In this document: positions 56,870 to 64,000 of the stretch, in pieces
How positions within the stretch are numbered: the first letter of the stretch is position 1
Layout: each line of letters opens with the position of its first letter
Assembly: GCA_000433875.1 (NCBI GenBank)
Contig: HF993347.1
Span: 1 to 64,000 of the forward strand
From: Firmicutes bacterium CAG:884
Lineage (GTDB): Bacteria > Bacillota_I > Bacilli_A > RF39 > UBA660
Length of the DNA stretch: 64,000 nt
Direction of reading: 5' to 3'
The notes under the pieces: model-generated
The model's database searches: none
Told to the model about the DNA's origin: nothing
The model's input: the letters and a program-made list of their open reading frames with translations, nothing else
Translations under genes and position numbers: made by a program

Positions 56870-58325
56870 TTAAATCACTAATAACACATTTAGATGTATC
56901 AACTGGAAAATATTTATTAAGTAAATCTAAAAATATCATAACCAATGCTGGTAACAATAAAACAATTGCTAAATATATCAATCTTTTAGAAATCAATGAA
57001 GGCATTTTCTTTCTAGCACTATCATCACCAGCAATTACAGCCTTGTAAATTTCAACAATAGATAAGAAAATAACAATAACAACTGCTCCAATACGTAAAG
57101 CATTTAATACTTCCTTTATAATATTCCTTAATCCGCTAGAAATAAGTTGACATCCATCCTCAACAATCTTTACATTAGCATTTGCATTAGTAAGTAAACC
57201 ATATCCGATTAGATACTTAGACTGAACATACATATATGATAATTTTGAAGTAATTTCATCATGATTTGAATAACTATAAAGAATACGATTTAAATTATTT
57301 ATATTAGAATATAACTCATCCGCTGCTTCTCCGCATTCTGAAGAAAAAGAATTAAAAAGCATTTTTATTTCATTATCTAAGTATGATGATACATTACCTT
57401 TATCATAAAATGTTGCTGTAGTACCACTAGCATATGACTGAATAGCACGCATTTCGTTTTCGGTACAAACTTTTTTAAATTTTTCTATAGATTTATCTAT
57501 TGTATTACCTTTTTCATTTAAACAAGACATAATATCCGAAAGCTTATTTTTTCCATCATTTAAAGGACATATATTTTGTGCATCCGCTACACCATCGACT
57601 TCACCAATTATAAAATCCTTTTCATACCTTGATAACATTTGTCTCAAAGTAACTCCATCAGGTAAACCAGATTTTGATTTCTTATAGTCTTTGCATACCT
57701 GTGTAATACCCGATGAAGAAATAATTCTGTTATTATAATAAACTGAACCACTAGAATAATTAGGATTAAAATAAAAATAGCCAAGCAATGGAACATATTC
57801 AGGACGTTCTGCATAAGTACCATGATAATTTTTCATTCTATTTTCAGTTATATAATTACATACGTCTTCAAATGTATATTTTCTTTCAGAACCAGTATAA
57901 CTTTTGGCATTTATTAAATCATCATTGCAACCTTCACAATATAAAGTATTTGAAAGTGCAAAGAACTCATTATAAACGTCAAAAGGCATTACTGTATATT
58001 TATTTAATCCAATGGAAACAAGCACAGGACATGCCCCGGTTTGGTTTGTCGACCCAAACGAGAAAAACTTAGCAAACAATTTATTTTCCGTTGCCCTTTC
58101 AACGGTTAAGCCCGATCCATCAGAACTGCCATTTGTATATACCAATTGTATTGATTTTTTTCCACCACCAAACGAAAAAGCACTGATCCAATTTATTGAA
58201 TTATAATTAACTTCATAATATAAAGTATAGTCATTACCATTTATATTATATTTACAAAAATCTGCTTTTACATTTAATATAAAAAGGCAACAAATAATAA
58301 ATAAACAATTTAATAATTTTTTCAT
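56862..58325 (-). CDS. Secreted two-helix module protein 2
   Basis: 487 residues, the largest member. Signal peptide ending about VKA, an ectodomain with many cysteines (SNTLYCEGC among them), then the module GCQLISSGLRNII, helix IGAVVIVIFLSIVEIYKAV, loop GDDSARKK, helix LIYLAIVLLLPALVMIFLDLL and a final Cys in DTSKCV. It fits between genes of the same layout with 1-base spacing to the next. Ectodomain family not recognised. Confidence 0.75.
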   Translation of the reverse strand: MKKLLNCLFIICCLFILNVKADFCKYNINGNDYTLYYEVNYNSINWISAFSFGGGKKSIQLVYTNGSSDGSGLTVERATENKLFAKFFSFGSTNQTGACPVLVSIGLNKYTVMPFDVYNEFFALSNTLYCEGCNDDLINAKSYTGSERKYTFEDVCNYITENRMKNYHGTYAERPEYVPLLGYFYFNPNYSSGSVYYNNRIISSSGITQVCKDYKKSKSGLPDGVTLRQMLSRYEKDFIIGEVDGVADAQNICPLNDGKNKLSDIMSCLNEKGNTIDKSIEKFKKVCTENEMRAIQSYASGTTATFYDKGNVSSYLDNEIKMLFNSFSSECGEAADELYSNINNLNRILYSYSNHDEITSKLSYMYVQSKYLIGYGLLTNANANVKIVEDGCQLISSGLRNIIKEVLNALRIGAVVIVIFLSIVEIYKAVIAGDDSARKKMPSLISKRLIYLAIVLLLPALVMIFLDLLNKYFPVDTSKCVISDLKE

Positions 58326-58326
58326 A

Positions 58327-59433
58327 CTAACCTCCAGTTATTGCCTTAACACATTCACCATTTACCTTTACATAAGAACCAGCTCTATATTTATCAACTA
58401 AATCCAAAACAATATTCACAAGTACCGGTAACAATAAGGTAAGCACTAAAATAATCATACGCTTTACTGAATTAGAAATCCATTTTTTAGTTGCGGAATC
58501 ATCTTTGGCAGTTAAACACTTCATTCCATCCAAATAAATAAAGAATATAACTAAAATAATACAAATTAATCTAAAGGTATCAAAAAAACTATTTAGTATT
58601 TTTCTGATATCTTCACTTATAGCATCACAAGCATTATCATCAGTTTTAATATCAATCCAAGGAGTACTTAAGGCCGAATATCCAGCATAATAACTATTAT
58701 ATAATGATAAATAATTTAAAGTATTAACGTTTCCACCACCATCAACATAATCAGATAAAATGTGATTTAACGCAACAACAGAATTATATAAATCAGATGT
58801 TATCTTAGCACATTCATCACTCAATTTTATATTTTTATCATTATATGTAAATACATTATCCCCATAAAAAGTATTGATTGAATTAAAATCATTATGACTA
58901 AAATAATTATAAATTGCAGACCTTTCAATTGAAGTACAAGAACCTTTTGCATACGCTTCAATATTTACATTCATCTGTTTCCTTGTTTCATCAGAAACAC
59001 CACTTGATGCTGTTAGTTCCTTTGTATCATAATGTGTATATTTAATTGAATTAATTTTATCAGAATTAATTATACCATCAACTTGACCAATTATTTCATT
59101 ATTTTCATTTCGCACAATTTCATCAGCAGCAATCAAAAGATTAAATTGTTCTCTATCTCTTGCAATAAAATAATGTTTATTATTATCGCCAAAAAAAGTA
59201 ATTTGGCCAAGAGTTGGACACACTAATTCACTAGGACTTGCTATTCTATTATGATAATAAGCATATTTCTCACCATCTACAACAAAATTAGTAATAACTC
59301 CTTCTCCGGCTGAAGATATATAATAACCAAAATTTATTGTTTTTTCACCAGATTTATATGAACATGATATAGCATCATTACTAGCATATATATTTGGAAT
59401 AAATAAACATAAAATTAATAATAAGATTTTCAT
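58327..59433 (-). CDS. Secreted two-helix module protein 3
   Basis: 368 residues. Signal peptide MKILLLILCLFIPNIYA, ectodomain with several cysteines, module ACDAISEDIRKIL, helix LICIILVIFFIYLDGMKCL, loop KDDSATKK, helix MIILVLTLLLPVLVNIVLDLV, last Cys in GECVK. It lies 7 bases after the gene at 59441 and 1 base before the gene at 56862, so co-translation is likely. Function unknown. Confidence 0.75.
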   Translation of the reverse strand: MKILLLILCLFIPNIYASNDAISCSYKSGEKTINFGYYISSAGEGVITNFVVDGEKYAYYHNRIASPSELVCPTLGQITFFGDNNKHYFIARDREQFNLLIAADEIVRNENNEIIGQVDGIINSDKINSIKYTHYDTKELTASSGVSDETRKQMNVNIEAYAKGSCTSIERSAIYNYFSHNDFNSINTFYGDNVFTYNDKNIKLSDECAKITSDLYNSVVALNHILSDYVDGGGNVNTLNYLSLYNSYYAGYSALSTPWIDIKTDDNACDAISEDIRKILNSFFDTFRLICIILVIFFIYLDGMKCLTAKDDSATKKWISNSVKRMIILVLTLLLPVLVNIVLDLVDKYRAGSYVKVNGECVKAITGG

Positions 59434-59440
59434 TTCACAC

Positions 59441-60724
59441 CTACCTTATTCCACATATAGGATCATCTACACCAATTGTATTTATAAACTTAAAGATAAT
59501 TTCTATAAAAACTGGAGTTAATATAAGTAAGACAATAGCGATTATTCTTTTTGATAAAACTTTAAACTGTTTCTTACCATCAACATCTTTACTAACGATA
59601 ATCTTAAAAACATCAACAACACCTAATAAAGTTCCCAAAATAATTCCTGCATATTTCATTACATTAAATGCATATTGGAAAATAGCAGTCGTTTTTTCAT
59701 CAAAAATTCCGCAATGAACAACTTCTTTAGGTTCTTGTTGCATTGTTTCACCTGTTAAAAAAGCAACACCCTTTTGATAAAAAGTTTCATAATATAAATA
59801 TGCCATTGAATAACTGCGACTACCATTAGCAATTACAGTACCAGTTTTTCCCATATAGCTAGAACCCTTAATAACATTAATAAATAAATTACCATCTCCA
59901 AGTCCTTCACCATATAAAATATTATAACAAGAACTTGATAAAGTAACATTTTCAAATATCTTATCAAGATCAAATAAAGATGCATCTCTAGCTATTCTTA
60001 TTTTATTTAAATCTTCCTCAGTACATATCTTAACATCTTCAGCTTCTTCTAACAACTTTCTTAAAGCATCAGCATATCCAACGTATGAATTGGTTGGCAT
60101 ATCTTTAACATCCACGTCATCAAATATCCCAATATCATCATAAGACATATCATCACTTGAATTATATTCCTGTTTAGTTTGCACTTGTACATCCGGCTCT
60201 TTACCATAATTAGAAGGTGCATAATATTTTTTTAAACTATCTATAAATTCTTTTTTTTGTTCATCACTTATATTTGTTTCATCACCAATATAATATAGAA
60301 AAGCAGCTTTTCCATCAACAGCATAAGCATTATTATATTTAATAAATTTAGGTAAATAATTCAACATGAAATCAGGATTTTCTATTTCATCTTTTGAAAA
60401 TGAACTTCTATTTTCATTACAAACATATAATTTTGAATTCGCACAAAATCCACCACCTATAGATATTATTCTATATGGTGCATCACCATTATAGGAAAAG
60501 TTTTCCTTATTGCTATTAGTCAAAACAATAGTATTATCATCCATTGTATATTTTGAATCACTGCTATCCGGTTGAGTTGGATCTTCAAAATATTTTACTG
60601 TAGCCGTATACGTTTCACCATCTATAACAACACGATAAGTATACTCTTTAAAATTATAATCTCTTGCAGCATAAACATTAAAACAAGTAAATAAAGCAAT
60701 TATTAAAAATATAATTTTTTTCAA
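59441..60724 (-). CDS. Secreted two-helix module protein 4
   Basis: 427 residues. It uses a TTG start at 60724 with GGAAGTGAT upstream. Signal peptide MKKIIFLIIALFTCFNVYA, ectodomain with an ICTEEDLNKIR helix and cysteines, module HCGIFDEKTTAIFQ, helix YAGIILGTLLGVVDVFKII, loop SKDVDGKK, helix IIAIVLLILTPVFIEIIFKFI, last Cys in DPICGIR. Confidence 0.75.
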   Translation of the reverse strand: MKKIIFLIIALFTCFNVYAARDYNFKEYTYRVVIDGETYTATVKYFEDPTQPDSSDSKYTMDDNTIVLTNSNKENFSYNGDAPYRIISIGGGFCANSKLYVCNENRSSFSKDEIENPDFMLNYLPKFIKYNNAYAVDGKAAFLYYIGDETNISDEQKKEFIDSLKKYYAPSNYGKEPDVQVQTKQEYNSSDDMSYDDIGIFDDVDVKDMPTNSYVGYADALRKLLEEAEDVKICTEEDLNKIRIARDASLFDLDKIFENVTLSSSCYNILYGEGLGDGNLFINVIKGSSYMGKTGTVIANGSRSYSMAYLYYETFYQKGVAFLTGETMQQEPKEVVHCGIFDEKTTAIFQYAFNVMKYAGIILGTLLGVVDVFKIIVSKDVDGKKQFKVLSKRIIAIVLLILTPVFIEIIFKFINTIGVDDPICGIR

Positions 60725-60728
60725 AATA

Positions 60729-62105
60729 TCACTTCCTTATAACATTAGGGCATTTTCCGTTATTGTTTTTTAAATATCTATCATTTATTAAATCAGTAAC
60801 TATATTTACAAGCAATGGTATTAAAAACACAGCAACTAATGCAATAACTCTTTTAATTAAAACAGTCTTAAACTTAGAAACATCACTTTCCTTAGTAACA
60901 ACCATTTTATATACATCTAAAATACATAAAAATATACACACACATATACATAATACTTTAAAAATATCAAATAGATCATTTATAAAACTCATAACATTAG
61001 AGCTTATTAATTCGCAAGGATCAGTATCAGTTTTATCAGTAATTGGGGTATAACTTGTTAAAAGTGAAAGACCTTGTAAATATTCACTTTGTGCAGATAA
61101 ACAAACAAGTTTATATCTTGCAGATTTCAAAGGTTTATCCTTATCATATGGAATTGATTGATAATAAGTTTGAGTTTCAATCAATCTACTGATATATCCA
61201 TTTTTCCCGAACACAAATTCAGAACACTTATCTTCCAAAACACTGCGATCAAAATTATTTTCTAAATCATACAAACTTGCTACTCTTTGCATTGCATTTA
61301 AAGAATTAGAAGAACATATTCCTTTAACTTTTGTTCCATCAGCTTTAACATATCCTGTCAAAGCCTCTCTCATATCTTTTAATCCTTTATTGTAGCCTTC
61401 ACAAGTTCCACCAGTAAAACTAATAGTATTACTTTTATTATCAATATCATATGATTTAATGGTGGCAGATGTAAATGTAACGATAGCATCACTATCAATA
61501 TTTAACTTTTCATAAAAATCAATGCTCTCATTTTCCCATAAATTATTTTTAATAATTGTTAGTTTACCACTCAAAAATTTTTCAATCATCTCACTAGAGT
61601 ATTCATTTAAATTACCACTTTTGTCTTTAGTTTCTTCAAATCTATCAGGAAGAGTCATAAAACCAATCACTAAAGGTTCACCATTCTTATTGAACTTCAA
61701 AATTGGTCTATAATTTTCAGTATTATTAGAAAGTTTTTCATAATATTCGTTAGCATTACTATATTCATCAATAGCCAAATCTAATGATTGATTATAACTT
61801 GTAATTCCATACAACAGATATGACTTATCAGTTACTAATCCAGCTCTAGCCAAATAATAAGTAAGATTTAATATTTCTTCCGGCTTACCAACACCAGTTT
61901 GATCAGATGAATATTCTGTTATAGTAATTTTGTTAACTATATCATTTTCAAGTGAAACATTTATTATATAATCTTTTGAACCTTTATCTTTCCACGCAAC
62001 TTTATATTTATATGTAAGTAATTTTCCCTCAGCAGCATAAATATTTAAAACAAACAAAAAAGGAATAATAAATACAATTATTTTTTTTAAAAATTCTTTA
62101 ACCAC
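60729..62105 (-). CDS. Secreted two-helix module protein 5
   Basis: About 458 residues. GTG 62105 is the likely start (AAAGGA upstream); an in-frame ATG at 62123 is the alternative. Signal peptide IIVFIIPFLFVLNIYA, large ectodomain with a CEGYNKG segment, module DPCELISSNVMSFI, helix LCICVCIFLCILDVYKMVV, loop TKESDVSK, helix VIALVAVFLIPLLVNIVTDLI, last Cys in GKCPNV. It is the most N-terminal long member in the operon. Confidence 0.75.
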   Translation of the reverse strand: MVKEFLKKIIVFIIPFLFVLNIYAAEGKLLTYKYKVAWKDKGSKDYIINVSLENDIVNKITITEYSSDQTGVGKPEEILNLTYYLARAGLVTDKSYLLYGITSYNQSLDLAIDEYSNANEYYEKLSNNTENYRPILKFNKNGEPLVIGFMTLPDRFEETKDKSGNLNEYSSEMIEKFLSGKLTIIKNNLWENESIDFYEKLNIDSDAIVTFTSATIKSYDIDNKSNTISFTGGTCEGYNKGLKDMREALTGYVKADGTKVKGICSSNSLNAMQRVASLYDLENNFDRSVLEDKCSEFVFGKNGYISRLIETQTYYQSIPYDKDKPLKSARYKLVCLSAQSEYLQGLSLLTSYTPITDKTDTDPCELISSNVMSFINDLFDIFKVLCICVCIFLCILDVYKMVVTKESDVSKFKTVLIKRVIALVAVFLIPLLVNIVTDLINDRYLKNNNGKCPNVIRK

Positions 62106-62128
62106 ATTAATCATTCCTTTCATAAAAT

Positions 62129-62632
62129 CTACCCAACTGACTCATTATTCTTAGTATTAGCGCCCGTCATAATACAGCAAATACCTTGTTCAGAACTGTC
62201 ATAACCAAAAAATGTTTTTACACAACTTAAAATGTTTGCTTTACCACTTTTTCCAGGTAATAAGCTTACAACAAACTGAACCAAAAAGAATACAAAGAAT
62301 ACTGCTATACCATAAATAACCCTTTTAGCAAACATATTCCAGCCTTTTTTTATATCTTCTTCTTTTTGACCAGCAACTGCTTTTAATAAATCAATCATAC
62401 CCATTATTATAAGTACAACTGGTACTCCTATTTTTAATAAGTTAAATGCATCATTGATCATATCAGCAAGACCAGAAGGAATACCACATTTAGTTGGAAT
62501 ACCACCTTCTCTATTACATTGCTCAACTGTTAAATCACTTCTAGATCCTTCACCACAAACATCATCAGCATAAACAGGAGTTGAAACACATAAAACAAGC
62601 AATGTTAAAAAAATTATAAAACCTTTCTTCAT
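62129..62632 (-). CDS. TrbC/VirB2-like pilin 3 with cleavable signal
   Basis: 167 residues. Signal peptide ending STPVYA, short Cys-containing N-terminal part, module CGIPSGLADMIND, helix IGVPVVLIIMGMIDLLKAV, loop QKEEDIKKG, helix VIYGIAVFFVFFLVQFVV, then Cys in SCVKTF and a C-terminal CC pair. AGGAGGC precedes the ATG. It resembles the two smaller pilins at 62644 and 63211 closely in the loop and helices. Confidence 0.8.
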   Translation of the reverse strand: MKKGFIIFLTLLVLCVSTPVYADDVCGEGSRSDLTVEQCNREGGIPTKCGIPSGLADMINDAFNLLKIGVPVVLIIMGMIDLLKAVAGQKEEDIKKGWNMFAKRVIYGIAVFFVFFLVQFVVSLLPGKSGKANILSCVKTFFGYDSSEQGICCIMTGANTKNNESVG

Positions 62633-62643
62633 ATAAAAGCCTC

Positions 62644-63126
62644 CTAACCAAGTATCTTTTCATCCAAATTATCACCATTTGGCTTTTTATTATTATTGTT
62701 ATTTTTATTGTTGTTATTATTATTGTTATTATTATTGTCACTACTATCACAAGCACCAACAAACTTACAAACACAATTCATTATTTCACTTTTACCTGTA
62801 GCGCCTTCTATTATACTAACAAGCATTTGAACAATAGCAACAATAAAAAATACAATCCCACCTGTAATTAATCTACTAATTAAAATCTTTTGACCAGCCT
62901 TAATCTTATCATCTTTTTGACTTGCTACAGCTTTTCCCATATCAATCATACCAAGTACAATTAGTATAATAGGAACTCCAATTTTAATTAAATTAACAAT
63001 TGTACTAACAATATTAATAAAAGGTTGTAAATACTCATTATTACATATTCCTGTTGTCATATCAGTAGCACTAACACTTCCAACTCCAAATAAACTAATA
63101 AATAATAAAAAATAAATTAATTTCAT
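62644..63126 (-). CDS. TrbC/VirB2-like pilin 2 with Asn-rich tail
   Basis: 160 residues. Signal peptide MKLIYFLLFISLFGVGSVSA, module beginning GICNNEYLQPFI, helix IGVPIILIVLGMIDMGKAVA, loop SQKDDKIKAG, helix TGGIVFFIVAIVQMLVSI, Cys-rich end NCVCKFVGACDSS and then an Asn/Lys homopolymer tail. It is directly downstream of a strong promoter (63152-63180). The helix and loop are nearly identical to those of the protein at 63211. Confidence 0.85.
   Translation of the reverse strand: MKLIYFLLFISLFGVGSVSATDMTTGICNNEYLQPFINIVSTIVNLIKIGVPIILIVLGMIDMGKAVASQKDDKIKAGQKILISRLITGGIVFFIVAIVQMLVSIIEGATGKSEIMNCVCKFVGACDSSDNNNNNNNNNNKNNNNNKKPNGDNLDEKILG
62688..62738 (-). repeat. Trinucleotide microsatellite coding for an Asn tract
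   Basis: About 50 bases of near-continuous AAT/AAC triplets (TTA/TTG on the plus strand) inside the pilin gene at 62644, giving a run of Asn broken by Lys. Replication slippage could vary its length. Confidence 0.8.
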
Positions 63127-63151
63127 ACAAATACCTCAATTTTCTATAACA

Positions 63152-63180
63152 ATTATATCATTATAAAAATAAAACTGCAA
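63152..63180 (-). promoter_or_regulatory. Promoter of the pilin/type IV operon
   Basis: Minus strand: TTGCAG (63180-63175), 17 bases, TATAAT (63157-63152). Placed between a terminator and the pilin at 62644. Confidence 0.8.
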
Positions 63181-63185
63181 TAAGT

Positions 63186-63219
63186 ACAATAAAAAAGGAT
63201 GAAAATATTTTCATCCTTT
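63186..63219 (-). terminator. Terminator after the first pilin
   Basis: AAAGGATGAAAAT / ATTTTCATCCTTT extended stem at 63194-63219 over the stop codon, then T6 on the minus strand. It separates the first pilin from the second promoter. Confidence 0.85.
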
Positions 63220-63549
63220 ACCAACGCCATTAACAAAGCTATCAATGCAATTCCAGATATCATTATCATCTGTTCCACCATTTATAACACTGAACAACAA
63301 TTGGACAATTGCAACAACAAAGAACACAATTCCAGCGGCAATGCATCTGCTTATTAAGGTCTTTTGACCCTTTTTGATTTCATCTTCTTTTTGACTTGCA
63401 ACTGCTTTTCCCATATCAATCATACCAAGTACAATCAATATAATAGGTACACCAATTTTTATAATTGTTACAATTGTAGCAACAATATTAATTAGCGAAT
63501 CAGGTACACTAAAACCAGCACAATCTGTAGTTGTATCTAAAAACCACAT
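63211..63549 (-). CDS. TrbC/VirB2-like pilin 1, no signal peptide
   Basis: 112 residues. It starts MWFLDTTTDCAGFSV with AAGGAGG upstream and no signal peptide, unlike its paralogs. Module: Cys at residue 10, helix IGVPIILIVLGMIDMGKAVA, loop SQKEDEIKKG, helix AAGIVFFVVAIVQLLFSV, Cys in WNCIDSF. It is 17 bases from the ATPase fragment to its right. The mature form of a VirB2-like pilin would look much like this. Confidence 0.85.
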   Translation of the reverse strand: MWFLDTTTDCAGFSVPDSLINIVATIVTIIKIGVPIILIVLGMIDMGKAVASQKEDEIKKGQKTLISRCIAAGIVFFVVAIVQLLFSVINGGTDDNDIWNCIDSFVNGVGKG

Positions 63550-63566
63550 GCTCTAAACCTCCTTCC

Positions 63567-64000
63567 TTAAAACAATCCTAAGATTTTCTTTCTATTTTCA
63601 CTCTCAGCATCTTGTTGTCTTTCAAATCCTAAACGAACCAAGAATGCATTCAAAGGAACATTATGAACATCCCTTTCATCAAGCGGAGGCAAATTATAGA
63701 AAATCTTAACTCTTGCCTCATATTCAAAATCCAAGATATCCTTAGAATTGATCAAACTCTGATTAAGAACAATTTTCTTATCCTTAAGTCTTCTAATAGC
63801 CATATTATCCATCATCATTAACCTATTTAATTTAATAACAGAAGGCTCAATCAAATAAATAACATCATCACACAAATCAAGCGCTCCCTGGCTACCATTT
63901 ACATCAAGTAAAATAATTTCTTTATCGTGATATTTAGCAATCGTATTTCCAACCTCAGGATTTCTAACACTAATCAAATCCTTATCTTGGAAATAAATAA
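63567..64000 (-). CDS. MinD/CpaE-like ATPase, C-terminal part (5' end outside window)
   Basis: The frame is open to the right edge. It ends in GLF at 63567. The visible part (about 145 residues) has the pattern of the C-terminal half of MinD/ParA/CpaE-type ATPases: KEIILLDVNG, a CDDVIYLIEPS strand, and a late LNAFLVRLGFERQ helix. The Walker motifs would be outside. It is upstream of pilin 1 on the same strand, so it is probably part of the type IV locus. The internal TTG at 63977 is not needed as a start. Confidence 0.55.
   Translation of the reverse strand, partial: IYFQDKDLISVRNPEVGNTIAKYHDKEIILLDVNGSQGALDLCDDVIYLIEPSVIKLNRLMMMDNMAIRRLKDKKIVLNQSLINSKDILDFEYEARVKIFYNLPPLDERDVHNVPLNAFLVRLGFERQQDAESENRKKILGLF

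Noticed and set aside
44292..64000. Integrative conjugative element borders
   Set aside because: No integrase, relaxase, tRNA-end repeat or direct repeat was found at the visible left side; the right side is outside the window.

Overview
The window is a strongly AT-rich bacterial chromosome segment using the standard code: TGA is a genuine stop (for example for the amidase at 1478-2695) and Trp is TGG, so it is not a Mycoplasma-type code 4 genome. Gene content (rpsL-rpsG-fusA-tuf, an hrcA-grpE-dnaK heat-shock operon with CIRCE operators, yabP-yabQ-divIC, yabG-veg-spoVG, GerQ, CotF, SipW/TasA-type proteins) points to a low-GC Bacillota, probably an uncultured gut-type member of the Bacilli or a related lineage. 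That placement is inference. No rRNA or tRNA gene was recognised; the only structured RNA gene found is tmRNA. Nearly all genes lie on the minus strand.

Regions. (1) 1-5.9 kb: envelope and lipid genes, namely two TasA-like secreted proteins, an N-acetylmuramoyl-alanine amidase, two tandem PlsC acyltransferases and a hemolysin III-family protein. (2) 6-15.1 kb: the str operon (rpsL, rpsG, fusA, then tuf with its own promoter), then tmRNA, smpB, rnr and rmuC. (3) 15.2-18.1 kb: a rhodanese, an unknown protein and a VirD4/TraG-type coupling ATPase. (4) 18.2-24.7 kb: hrcA-grpE-dnaK-pepF-dnaJ, with two CIRCE-like operators around a consensus promoter and a GrpE carrying an 18-cysteine N-terminal extension. 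(5) 24.7-33.3 kb: a decayed Rpn-type nuclease gene, two CotF-type coat proteins, hemW, lepA, three pilin-like genes behind pduL, gerQ, lemA and the sporulation genes yabP/yabQ next to divIC. (6) 33.4-37.5 kb: a matrix-fibre operon of two TasA-like proteins, a long Cys-containing TSP3-like Asp/Gly-repeat protein and a SipW-type signal peptidase. (7) 37.6-44.3 kb, plus strand: RnfC/RnfD-like proteins, nfo, a penicillin-binding protein, yabG, veg and spoVG. (8) 44.3-64 kb: a large Gram-positive type IV secretion-like locus.

The type IV locus reads right to left: a cut-off MinD/CpaE-like ATPase, three small VirB2/TrbC-like pilins, five larger secreted proteins each ending in the same two-helix module flanked by cysteines, a TrbL/VirB6-like channel protein, a PrgI/VirB3-like protein, a VirB4 ATPase split into two translationally coupled genes, two unknown proteins, a 1419-residue wall hydrolase with M23, SpoIID-like and NlpC/P60 domains, and a lipoprotein. 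No relaxase, integrase or attachment site was found in the window and the flanks are core genes. It therefore looks more like a resident secretion or surface machine than an obvious integrative element. This locus, with its family of eight hairpin-module proteins, is the best candidate for an undescribed system.

The sporulation-linked genes suggest a spore-former or a recent descendant of one. The TasA/SipW operon, the pilin trio and the type IV locus together give the cell several surface polymers.
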